Notes under the pieces: generated by a model
Told to the model about the DNA's origin: nothing
Database searches by the model: none
The model's input: only the letters and a program-made list of their open reading frames with translations
Shown: positions 17,507-24,473 of the stretch, in pieces
Numbering within the stretch: the stretch's first letter is position 1
Layout: every line of letters starts with the position of its first letter
Assembly (NCBI GenBank): GCA_018710905.1
Contig: DVIZ01000083.1
Coordinates: 1-37,826 of the forward strand
Direction: 5' to 3'
Source of the DNA: Candidatus Scybalomonas excrementigallinarum
Lineage (GTDB): Bacteria; Bacillota; Clostridia; Lachnospirales; Lachnospiraceae
Length of the DNA: 37,826 nt
Made by a program: the position numbers and the translations under genes

Positions 17507-18808
17507 TCAACCTACTTTCAATTTAAACTTTTGAATTTCTCTGTCTGTGGACACCTTCTCGATCTTGCCACCAAGTGCTCTTAATTTGCCTTCAAAATCC
17601 TCATATCCTCTTTGAATGTATTTAATGTCTTCTACAATAGTAAATCCATCTGCGGAAAGCCCTGCCATAACAAGCCCTGCTCCTGCACGAAGATCTGGTG
17701 CCTGTACAACGGCTCCTGTAAACTTGTCAACCCCTTCAATAATCGCGGTATTTCCTTCTACTTTTATTTTTGCTCCCATTCTAGATAATTCATCTACATA
17801 ACGAAAACGGTTCTCAAAAATACTTTCTGTAATAACGCTTGTTCCTTCTGAAAGAGCTAATGTAATTGCCATCTGAGGCTGCATATCCGTTGGGAATCCT
17901 GGATATGGAAGTGTTTTAATATTTGTATGACTGAGTCTCTTATCTGTACTAACACGAACAGCGTCGTCGAATTCTTCCACATTCGCTCCAATTTCAATTA
18001 ATTTGGCTGAAATCGCTTCTAAATGTTTTGGAATTACATTTTTAATAAGGATATCTCCCTTTGTAATAACAGCAGCTGTCATAAAAGTTCCTGCTTCGAT
18101 CTGATCAGGAATAATAGAATATTCTGTACTGCTAAGACAAGAAACTCCTTTAATACGAATGACGTCAGTACCTGCCCCTTTAATATTAGCCCCCATACTG
18201 TTTAAGAAGTTCGCTACATCAACAATATGTGGCTCTTTTGCAGCATTTTCAAGTACTGTGCTTCCTTCTGCAAGAGCAGCTGCCATCATAACATTAATGG
18301 TAGCACCAACACTCACTACGTCAAAATAAATATGAGCGCCAACTAATTTGTCCGCCTTTGCACTGATCATTCCATGAGAGATCTCAACTTCTGCGCCAAG
18401 CGCCTTAAATCCTTTAATATGCTGATCAATCGGACGACTTCCAATATCACATCCCCCTGGAAGTGCTACTTGTGCCTTGTGATACTTTCCAAGAAGTGCT
18501 CCAAGTAAATAATAAGAGGCTCTAATTTTACGGATGTATTCATAATCAATAATCATATCCCCTTGGGCATGAATACCCTTTCCGCTAATTTCTACTTCAT
18601 GAGCTCCTGTTCTTACAACAGTTCCCCCAATTCCTTCAATCGCTTGAAGTAATACATTTGTATCATTAACATCTGGCATATTTTCAATTGCACATACTCC
18701 ATCTGTCATAACGGCTGCTGCTAATATTCCAAGAGCTGCATTTTTCGCACCTCCGATTGTTACTTCTCCTACTAACGGTGTTCCACCTTTGATTACATAT
18801 TGTTCCAT
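17507..18808 (-). CDS. murA: UDP-N-acetylglucosamine 1-carboxyvinyltransferase
   Basis: MurA transfers enolpyruvate from phosphoenolpyruvate to UDP-GlcNAc, the first committed step of peptidoglycan synthesis, in the cytoplasm. The 433-aa length is standard. K22-N23 in GGAKNAALG and the catalytic Cys120 in LPGGCDIGSRPIDQH are present, so the protein should be fosfomycin-sensitive (fosfomycin-resistant forms carry Asp at that place). The conserved FPTDMQPQ and RAGAGLVMAGL blocks are also present. The ATG at 18808 is preceded by GAGGTG. It heads a two-gene operon with the PsiE-like gene. Clostridia often have two MurA copies, and which paralogue this is cannot be told. The 5' leader holds a copy of a hairpin also found near metK. 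Confidence 0.97.
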   Translation of the reverse strand: MEQYVIKGGTPLVGEVTIGGAKNAALGILAAAVMTDGVCAIENMPDVNDTNVLLQAIEGIGGTVVRTGAHEVEISGKGIHAQGDMIIDYEYIRKIRASYYLLGALLGKYHKAQVALPGGCDIGSRPIDQHIKGFKALGAEVEISHGMISAKADKLVGAHIYFDVVSVGATINVMMAAALAEGSTVLENAAKEPHIVDVANFLNSMGANIKGAGTDVIRIKGVSCLSSTEYSIIPDQIEAGTFMTAAVITKGDILIKNVIPKHLEAISAKLIEIGANVEEFDDAVRVSTDKRLSHTNIKTLPYPGFPTDMQPQMAITLALSEGTSVITESIFENRFRYVDELSRMGAKIKVEGNTAIIEGVDKFTGAVVQAPDLRAGAGLVMAGLSADGFTIVEDIKYIQRGYEDFEGKLRALGGKIEKVSTDREIQKFKLKVG

Positions 18809-18884
18809 TTTGCACCTCTGCTATCTCTATACTTAAAATTATGCTAATCTTATGTTTTTGTTCCTCTTGTATACTCTTAAAATA

Positions 18885-18913
18885 ATGAGAAACACGTTTC
18901 ACGAGTTTCTCAT
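18885..18913 (-). repeat. Hairpin in the murA leader, related to the metK-leader palindrome
   Basis: ATGAGAAAC (18885-18893) and GTTTCTCAT (18905-18913) form a perfect 9-bp stem with an 11-base loop. The same stem, the same loop length and the following ATGTT occur at 16407-16435. In the predicted murA mRNA it lies about 25-50 bases from the 5' end. Confidence 0.7.
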
Positions 18914-18943
18914 GTTTATGCGAAAACCGCATTATCACGATAC

Positions 18944-18971
18944 ATTATATCATACTTTACTCATTTGTAAA
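18944..18971 (-). promoter_or_regulatory. Predicted sigma-A promoter of murA
   Basis: On the minus strand TTTACA (18966-18971) and a perfect TATAAT (18944-18949) are 16 bases apart. Predicted start is near 18937, which gives a leader of about 130 bases. Confidence 0.65.
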
Positions 18972-19191
18972 TTATTTCTTTATGTAAAAAATATCCAAAT
19001 TTAATATTTCATTTATGAATGAATCAATCAAGAATTTTCCATATAATAGGAAGAAAAACTTTCAAACTTCATACGAAACATTACGTTTTTTTTACATATT
19101 CTTTAATTTTTTTTACAGTTAATCGTAAAAAAATATCCTTACAAAAAACATCTTAACAAAGAGAACTACATTTGCCAAAGACTTATGATGG

Positions 19192-19246
19192 AAAAGGGGA
19201 TGTTGAAAAACAGAAACTCTTAGTTTCTCTTCCAACAACCCCTTTT
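19192..19246. terminator. Bidirectional-type terminator after the M23 peptidase gene
   Basis: AAAAGGGG (19192-19199) pairs with CCCCTTTT (19239-19246), then TGTTG (19201-19205) with CAACA (19233-19237). An inner AGAAACT-CTT-AGTTTCT hairpin (19212-19228) sits on top. Short U-runs are present on both strands. Confidence 0.75.
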
Positions 19247-19265
19247 TATTCGAGTTTTTTCATTC

Positions 19266-20762
19266 TTATAAATAATCGAGTGGATCTTTTACAACTCCAT
19301 TGATTCGTAATTCAAAGTGAAGATGTGGTCCTGTACTTCTTCCCGTATTTCCACTATATCCAATCGTCTCTCCTTGAGATACTGATTGTCCAACGGAAAC
19401 ACTTACACTATTCATATGTCCATAACGAGTAATGACTCCATCTCCATGGGATATGGTTACACAATTACCATAACCATTGATCCATCCCGCTTGAATTACT
19501 GTGCCTTCTCTTGATGCCATAACAGTTGTTCCAATCGGACAAGCCCAATCGACACCTTCATGCATTCTTCCCCATCTTGCTCCTACTCTTGAAGTTAGGG
19601 TTCCACCATTAATTGGCTTTATATAAGTTGGACGTACCTTCGTTCCTTGTACTACCTTTTTGGGTACTGCTTTTTTAATCACTTCAGTATCCGTTACTTT
19701 AGATCGATAGGCTTGTCCATTTTTATAGCTTACAAGGCTAGTTACCTGCTTTACTCCAGCTTTTCCTTTCTGAACAACTTTTGATTCCCCTTCATACATA
19801 GAAGAATCTTTTACATAAACAGTATCGGCATAATACTTTTTCTTTGTCAACTCTTCTTTTTGAACAATAATAGAAAGTTCTGGAGTTGGCACAGAGATCA
19901 CAACTTCATCTCCTGGCATAATGGAATCAGTATCCTTAATTTGTGTGTTTAGCTTCATAAACTCTTTCACTGTCATTCCATTTTCATTGGCAATCCCAGA
20001 GATGGTATCTCCTTTTTTTACTTGATATGTTTCATCTTGATCTTTTTCTTTCGTAATATCCAAGACAGCCTCTTTTACTTGTGTTAATTCTTCACTTTTT
20101 ACATAAACAGGCTCTACTTCAATTTCCTCTGCAAAAGCCACCTTCACAACTTCATTTTGACTTTTTTTACTCTTTTTGTTTGTCTGTGATTGTTCGGTTT
20201 GATCCGTTACCGTTCTTGCAGCTGCTACTACGTGTTGATTTTTATCACTCTTCGTCACCATATTCACTTCTGGCACAAGAGTTCCTTTTTTCTCATCGGT
20301 AACAAGAGCGATTTGCACATCAGAAGTTTTACTATACTTTTCTTGCGTCTTTTGAAGGACTTCTTTTACTTCTTTTTTACTCTTTAAAATCACTTCATAA
20401 TCGTCAATCTTTAACGCATACGATAACTGTGCCTGCTCTTCTTTTAACGATTCTAATGTTTCTTCCATTGCCTTTTTTAATTCTGCTTTGGAGCTTGCTC
20501 TCTTTCCTTTCCCTTTTTCCATGGAAAGATTTACGTCCCATTGAATCGTATTTCCATTTTCCTCATTGACACTTGCCTTTACTTCTTCTAAAAGCTCTGT
20601 TGCCAATTGTTCATCTTTTGTATATCCAATAACAATTCCGTCTAGTTTTATCTCTCGTAAATTACTCCTATAAATTGTAATGCCTATTATCGTGGCAAAA
20701 ACAATTGCAATGACTCCACATAGAAGCCATACGCCATATTTTTTTACAAGATTCGATTTCAT
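19266..20762 (-). CDS. LysM - G5 - M23 peptidase (cell-wall endopeptidase)
   Basis: A 498-aa envelope protein. An N-terminal membrane anchor or signal (about residues 10-28) is followed by a long charged spacer and a LysM peptidoglycan-binding module (about 245-290, with VKKGDTISGIANENGMTVKE). A G5-type domain follows (about 305-380), then an M23 metallopeptidase domain (about 385-498). Zinc ligands are visible as H401 and D405 in HEGVDW and as H480/H482 in PHLHFEL, so it should be an active D,L-endopeptidase cutting peptide cross-links. The organisation matches cell-separation or wall-remodelling peptidases. Upstream, two TGTTAC half-sites five bases apart match the WalR consensus, which controls such hydrolases in Firmicutes. 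It is monocistronic and has its own terminator. Confidence 0.93.
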   Translation of the reverse strand: MKSNLVKKYGVWLLCGVIAIVFATIIGITIYRSNLREIKLDGIVIGYTKDEQLATELLEEVKASVNEENGNTIQWDVNLSMEKGKGKRASSKAELKKAMEETLESLKEEQAQLSYALKIDDYEVILKSKKEVKEVLQKTQEKYSKTSDVQIALVTDEKKGTLVPEVNMVTKSDKNQHVVAAARTVTDQTEQSQTNKKSKKSQNEVVKVAFAEEIEVEPVYVKSEELTQVKEAVLDITKEKDQDETYQVKKGDTISGIANENGMTVKEFMKLNTQIKDTDSIMPGDEVVISVPTPELSIIVQKEELTKKKYYADTVYVKDSSMYEGESKVVQKGKAGVKQVTSLVSYKNGQAYRSKVTDTEVIKKAVPKKVVQGTKVRPTYIKPINGGTLTSRVGARWGRMHEGVDWACPIGTTVMASREGTVIQAGWINGYGNCVTISHGDGVITRYGHMNSVSVSVGQSVSQGETIGYSGNTGRSTGPHLHFELRINGVVKDPLDYL

Positions 20763-20818
20763 TTTGTCCTCCTATCAAGGACTTTTTTCACCTTCTTGGT
20801 AAAAGTCCTGAAACATTT

Positions 20819-20835
20819 GTAACATTTTTGTAACA
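20819..20835 (-). promoter_or_regulatory. WalR (YycF)-like box upstream of the M23 peptidase gene
   Basis: On the minus strand TGTTAC-AAAAA-TGTTAC fits the published WalR consensus TGTWAH-N5-TGTWAH exactly. It lies about 57 bases before the ATG of a cell-wall endopeptidase, the classical WalR target class. Imperfect extra half-sites flank it (near 20810-20815 and 20839-20844). Further inverted repeats surround the box: CTTGGTAAAA near 20795 with TTTTACCAAG near 20853, and AGGACTTTT/AAAAGTCCT nearer the gene. No clear promoter can be fixed. Confidence 0.6.
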
Positions 20836-20887
20836 TTTAGAACATTCACATTTTACCAAGGTTTTATGTAAAAGTAAAGGGCTTTTT

Positions 20888-22801
20888 TTATTCTTCCTCT
20901 TTTTCCCTTTTTCTATTCTCAAAATAGACAAAATCGTCAATTGCATCTAAAATATCCGCAAACACTTCTCTAGGAGCTTCATCAATGTATCGCTTTAACA
21001 CGTCATCTTTTCTTCCACCTTTATATCGTCCGTAAAAAATATCAAATAGATTGTGTCCGCGAACATAAATCTTAATTTCTTCCATATGTTCTTTTAAGTC
21101 CTGTCGATTTCGGATTCGGATCCCCGTAGTTTTTAACATTCGCTTCGTACTTCCTAACCGATATAAATAGTCTTTATATTTTGTATAGAGAATCTTATAA
21201 AATTCTTCTTCATTTTTTAAAAGCCCTATTTTTACCATTGTTTTTGGATCTAAAAAATAATTTTCAAAAGAATAATATTTTAAAATTAATACGTTTTTTG
21301 GTTGAACTCGTGGCAAGTTATTTTGATCTTGAGACTCTCTTTCTTTATAATAATTGCAAAGTTGACGTTTTAACATCTTTGGATCTTTGCCATCGCTATC
21401 TCGAATCATAAGAAACTGATCTTTTAAATATAACTTATTAATGTACTTTAAGTTGGCATAGGTTTTAATATTGGTACAACTATTGACTGGAATAATCGAA
21501 ATTCTTTGTAATTTTCCATCCTCATCATACATTTCAGAATAGTATTTCTCAAGCAACATCGGTAATCTCGAACTATCCTGCTTTCCTTCTACGATAAATA
21601 CGAAATTTACATTCATTAAATCGTTTGCAGAATACCCTAAATCGTTTAAAATTTCATCCACATCCGTGTCTTCATTAACAACGGTTTCATAATGTTCATC
21701 TAACAACACTTGTTTAATCTGCTTCCCAGCAAAATTAAAAATCATATTTGGTGAATGGGTGGAGAAAATCACCTGATTTTTTTTCGATAGCTGATATAAA
21801 ATTTCACTGGCAGTTTTTTGTAATTGTGGATGAAGAAACATCTCAGGATCTTCTATCATAATAATACAAGGAACGGTATGATCTTTTTCTTCTATATAAG
21901 TTTTCAATAACGAAAGAATATAGATACTCTTTAAACCAGCTCCTAATGTAGAAATCGAGCCATAGACATCTCTTTCTTTATGGTGAACTAACGTCTCTAC
22001 CTTTAACATTTCATCGATATCCAACTTAATATTATATTGAATCTCCTGATTCGCCCCACCATTTTTTTGGAAATTAGCATTTAATTTATCGGCAAATTGA
22101 TTTAAATTCAATTGATATAACTTATACTCTAACAGACGAGTCGTTTCATGAATCGTGAGATCCTGTGGCGTCTTTTCTTCAATTTTACCAACACAAGCAA
22201 AACAATGATTGCAATGTTTTGTTTTATCAAACATGCAGATTTCATCTCTTAAATCGACGAGTGCTTCATTTCCTTGAAATTCTAAAATATCTTCTTGAAT
22301 AGATTGAATGTTTCTCTGTTGATCGATAAAATAAACTTTTGGAAAAACAACTCTTAAATTAGGATTATTTTTTCGAATGCCATCTCCAAACTCTTCTTTC
22401 CCATCATAAGTTCTTGTATAAAAGAACGTTACATTTCCTCCAATAAGTACTTCTTCCTCATCTTCCACCGTTTCAAATGGCTGAAAAGATGGCAACTTTT
22501 TCTTAAAATCTTCATACCAAAGCTCTTTTTTATGATAACGGCTTACCATTCCTTTTTCTCGAAATTCTTCTAGATCTTCCGTACTCAATGTAATCGTTCC
22601 ATAAATATGGATGGAGCGATAAGGCTCATTATAATCTTCTTGTTTTATTTTATAACTTCCTTCTAACGCCATAATGGCGTCTAAAACCACCGTTTTTCCT
22701 GTATTATTTCTCCCTACCAAAATCAATGCTTGATCGATTTCTTTCATCTCTAATTTATGAATGGATTTAAAGTTTTCAATTGTTAAAGAACTAATTTTCA
22801 T
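20888..22801 (-). CDS. OLD-family ATP-dependent endonuclease (AAA ATPase - TOPRIM) with a cysteine cluster
   Basis: A 637-aa SMC/RecF-like ATPase joined to a TOPRIM nuclease. Visible are Walker A GRNNTGKT (30-37), signature-like STLGAGLKS (284-292), Walker B CIIMIEDPEMFLHP (312-325) and the STHSP switch (347-351). The TOPRIM part has VFIVEGKQD (401-409) and IRDSDG (467-471). Such standalone OLD proteins act on DNA in repair or phage defence; the role here is unknown. The insertion between ATPase halves contains C189-x7-C197-x2-C200-x2-C203, a candidate metal site. No UvrD-like helicase is beside it, so it is not a Gabija pair. I chose ATG 22801 (behind GGGGG); ATG 22816, also with a good ribosome site, would add five residues. 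It sits alone between the M23 and flavin-reductase-like genes. Confidence 0.85.
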   Translation of the reverse strand: MKISSLTIENFKSIHKLEMKEIDQALILVGRNNTGKTVVLDAIMALEGSYKIKQEDYNEPYRSIHIYGTITLSTEDLEEFREKGMVSRYHKKELWYEDFKKKLPSFQPFETVEDEEEVLIGGNVTFFYTRTYDGKEEFGDGIRKNNPNLRVVFPKVYFIDQQRNIQSIQEDILEFQGNEALVDLRDEICMFDKTKHCNHCFACVGKIEEKTPQDLTIHETTRLLEYKLYQLNLNQFADKLNANFQKNGGANQEIQYNIKLDIDEMLKVETLVHHKERDVYGSISTLGAGLKSIYILSLLKTYIEEKDHTVPCIIMIEDPEMFLHPQLQKTASEILYQLSKKNQVIFSTHSPNMIFNFAGKQIKQVLLDEHYETVVNEDTDVDEILNDLGYSANDLMNVNFVFIVEGKQDSSRLPMLLEKYYSEMYDEDGKLQRISIIPVNSCTNIKTYANLKYINKLYLKDQFLMIRDSDGKDPKMLKRQLCNYYKERESQDQNNLPRVQPKNVLILKYYSFENYFLDPKTMVKIGLLKNEEEFYKILYTKYKDYLYRLGSTKRMLKTTGIRIRNRQDLKEHMEEIKIYVRGHNLFDIFYGRYKGGRKDDVLKRYIDEAPREVFADILDAIDDFVYFENRKREKEEE

Positions 22802-22894
22802 AGTACGCACCCCCATGTACGCTTCCCCTTTTTCTTTTTTATTATGATATGCTTACCGCTTCCTTTTTATTTGTGCGGAAATCATAAGGTAAGC

Positions 22895-22912
22895 AGAAAT
22901 ACAAGCATTTCT
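22895..22912. repeat. Short palindrome related to the metK-leader element
   Basis: AGAAATACAAGCATTTCT matches AGAAATGCAAGCATTTCT at 16455-16472 in 17 of 18 positions. It sits in the 173-base gap between the OLD nuclease and flavin reductase genes, which shows no other structure I can name. Confidence 0.6.
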
Positions 22913-22989
22913 ATTATCATTTATCATTTGGGGAATTCTTTTTTACCTTGTCTTATTGTTCCATTTTTCTCTACCTAGTTTACTGACTT

Positions 22990-23706
22990 TTAGGATAAGC
23001 CTTTCTTTTTCTCTTTTCTACGTCTCTTTTTTTGATACTTTCCTTTCTCCTTTTCTCCCTGCTTTCTTTTTCTTGGCTTTTCTTTTCCTTCCTTTTCTAT
23101 GACTTGTTTTTTTAATGGTTTCTTTTGGGATTCTTTTTCGGATTTTTTCTTTTGTACGGAATATCCAAACTTCCCAAGTTTTTCACCTAATTCAAAATAT
23201 TCTCCATGAGAATACGCAACAAGTCCAATATCATTTAAATGGAATTTTCCTTTTTCATCCATATAAGAATCTTCTACCGTCACACCTACGACTTCTGCTA
23301 AAAACAAGTGATGGCTTCCTAATTCTTTGATTTCGACTACCTTACATTCAATATTTACTGGACTTTCTGCAATACCAACCGCCTTTATTTTTTGAGAAGG
23401 CTGTGGTGTCAACTTCATTTCCGCAAATTTATCCACATCTCTTCCAGAACGAACGCCACAATAATCGGTGGCATACGTCAATTCTTTTGTCGTAAGATTC
23501 ACAACAAATTCTTTTGTTTCCTTAATAATATCATAGGAATATCGCTCTGGACGAACAGAAATTGAAAGCATAGCAGGATTTGTACAAACCGTTCCCGCCC
23601 ATGCAACGGTAATAATATTTGGTTTTTCTCCTTCTCGATTACAGCTTACCATAACCGCTGGTACTGGGTAGAGCATATTTCCTGCTTTCCAAAATTGTTT
23701 TGCCAT
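22990..23706 (-). CDS. Flavin-reductase-like FMN-binding protein with a long basic tail
   Basis: A 238-aa protein. Residues about 1-180 match the flavin reductase-like/FMN-binding split barrel (PAVMVSCNREGEKPNIITVAW at the start, then ERYSYDIIKETKEFVVNL and DYCGVRSGRDVDKF). These bind FMN and often reduce it with NAD(P)H or serve as electron carriers. The last 50 residues are almost all Lys, Arg, Glu and Gln (for example KPRKRKQGEKEKG), which is not typical of the family. The frame is open to the stop at 22990 and shows no sign of a frameshift. The tail could bind nucleic acid or be a disordered extension. The ATG has an AGGA motif nearby. It is a single gene; the HIT terminator precedes it. 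Confidence 0.85.
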   Translation of the reverse strand: MAKQFWKAGNMLYPVPAVMVSCNREGEKPNIITVAWAGTVCTNPAMLSISVRPERYSYDIIKETKEFVVNLTTKELTYATDYCGVRSGRDVDKFAEMKLTPQPSQKIKAVGIAESPVNIECKVVEIKELGSHHLFLAEVVGVTVEDSYMDEKGKFHLNDIGLVAYSHGEYFELGEKLGKFGYSVQKKKSEKESQKKPLKKQVIEKEGKEKPRKRKQGEKEKGKYQKKRRRKEKKKGLS

Positions 23707-23748
23707 ACTATATCCTTTCTTACTCTTACTAAATTTTTTATCCGATCC

Positions 23749-23818
23749 AAAAATCCGCCATTTGAGTGATTGAAGTCTATTTTTTCTTCTCCTTCCTCGC
23801 TCTAAATGGCGGATTTTC
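23749..23818 (-). terminator. Terminator after the HIT gene
   Basis: AAATCCGCCATTT (23751-23763) is the complement of AAATGGCGGATTT (23804-23816). Read on the minus strand it is followed by TTTTT. The loop is long (about 40 bases), so it is a looser structure than the other terminators here. Confidence 0.65.
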
Positions 23819-23828
23819 TATCTACATA

Positions 23829-24242
23829 TTATAATGCTTTTTTTACTGCTGCTGCAAATTCATTTAACTCTTCTTTTGTAGCAGTTCCCGGTTCCCAAGA
23901 TACTTGTACGCTATCCCCTTCGTATCTTGGAATTAAATGCATATGAAAATGGAATACTGTTTGTCCTGCAATTTCACCATTGTTTTGTACAATATTCATT
24001 CCATCACAACCAGTTGCCTGTTTTAATGCTCTTGCAACTGCTGCTGCTAATGAAAAAAGTTTTCCCGCTGTGTCCGCATCCATATCAAAAATGTTATCAA
24101 AATGTTCTTTTGGTAAAATCAATGTATGACCTTTTGACGCTGGAGATACATCAAGAATTACTTTAAAATCACTATTCTCATAAATCGTTGCAGATGGAAT
24201 AATTCCATTGGCAATCTTACAAAAAATACAATCCTCTTTCAT
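23829..24242 (-). CDS. HIT-family nucleotide hydrolase
   Basis: A 137-aa member of the histidine triad superfamily, which hydrolyses nucleotide phosphoramidates and similar adenylated compounds in the cytoplasm. The catalytic triad is clear as HFHMH (H98, H100, H102) within TVFHFHMHLIPR. An N-terminal CIFCKI zinc-type motif (C5, C8) is typical of the HinT branch. Full length; the ATG at 24242 is preceded by CAGGAGG. It is monocistronic, with its own promoter (24330-24358) and terminator. Confidence 0.95.
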   Translation of the reverse strand: MKEDCIFCKIANGIIPSATIYENSDFKVILDVSPASKGHTLILPKEHFDNIFDMDADTAGKLFSLAAAVARALKQATGCDGMNIVQNNGEIAGQTVFHFHMHLIPRYEGDSVQVSWEPGTATKEELNEFAAAVKKAL

Positions 24243-24329
24243 CGTCTCTATTCCTCCTGTTAATCATAAGAGTCATCATTTCCTATCGCTCTATTTTATC
24301 ATGAAATACTATAGGATAATAAGAAATAC

Positions 24330-24358
24330 GTCATAAGAGTTACCACCTCTATTGTCAA
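24330..24358 (-). promoter_or_regulatory. Predicted sigma-A promoter of the HIT gene
   Basis: On the minus strand a perfect TTGACA (24353-24358) and TATGAC (24330-24335) are 17 bases apart, about 88 bases before the ATG. An AGAGTT/AACTCT inverted repeat brackets the -35 region. Confidence 0.55.
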
Positions 24359-24473
24359 AATAATGGCAGAACTCTCGTTCTAATGATTTCTTTTATTGTA
24401 GCTCAATTTTTCACAATTGGCAAGAAGAACTATTATTCTGTCTTCGTTCGCGTCCCTTCCTATGCCCAATTTT

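Larger units (their letters stand above)
18809..19265. other. Intergenic region upstream of murA
   Basis: 457 bases with no gene. From the murA side it holds the murA leader with a repeat-like hairpin (18885-18913), the murA promoter (18944-18971), about 220 bases of AT-rich sequence in which I see nothing, and the terminator of the M23 peptidase gene (19192-19246). Confidence 0.6.

Noticed and set aside
18684-18938. An 84-aa minus-strand frame upstream of murA
   Set aside because: It overlaps the murA start in another frame, crosses the promoter and leader hairpin, and has no family-like content.
20888-22801. OLD nuclease as half of a Gabija-type defence pair
   Set aside because: No UvrD/helicase gene lies beside it; both neighbours are housekeeping-type genes.
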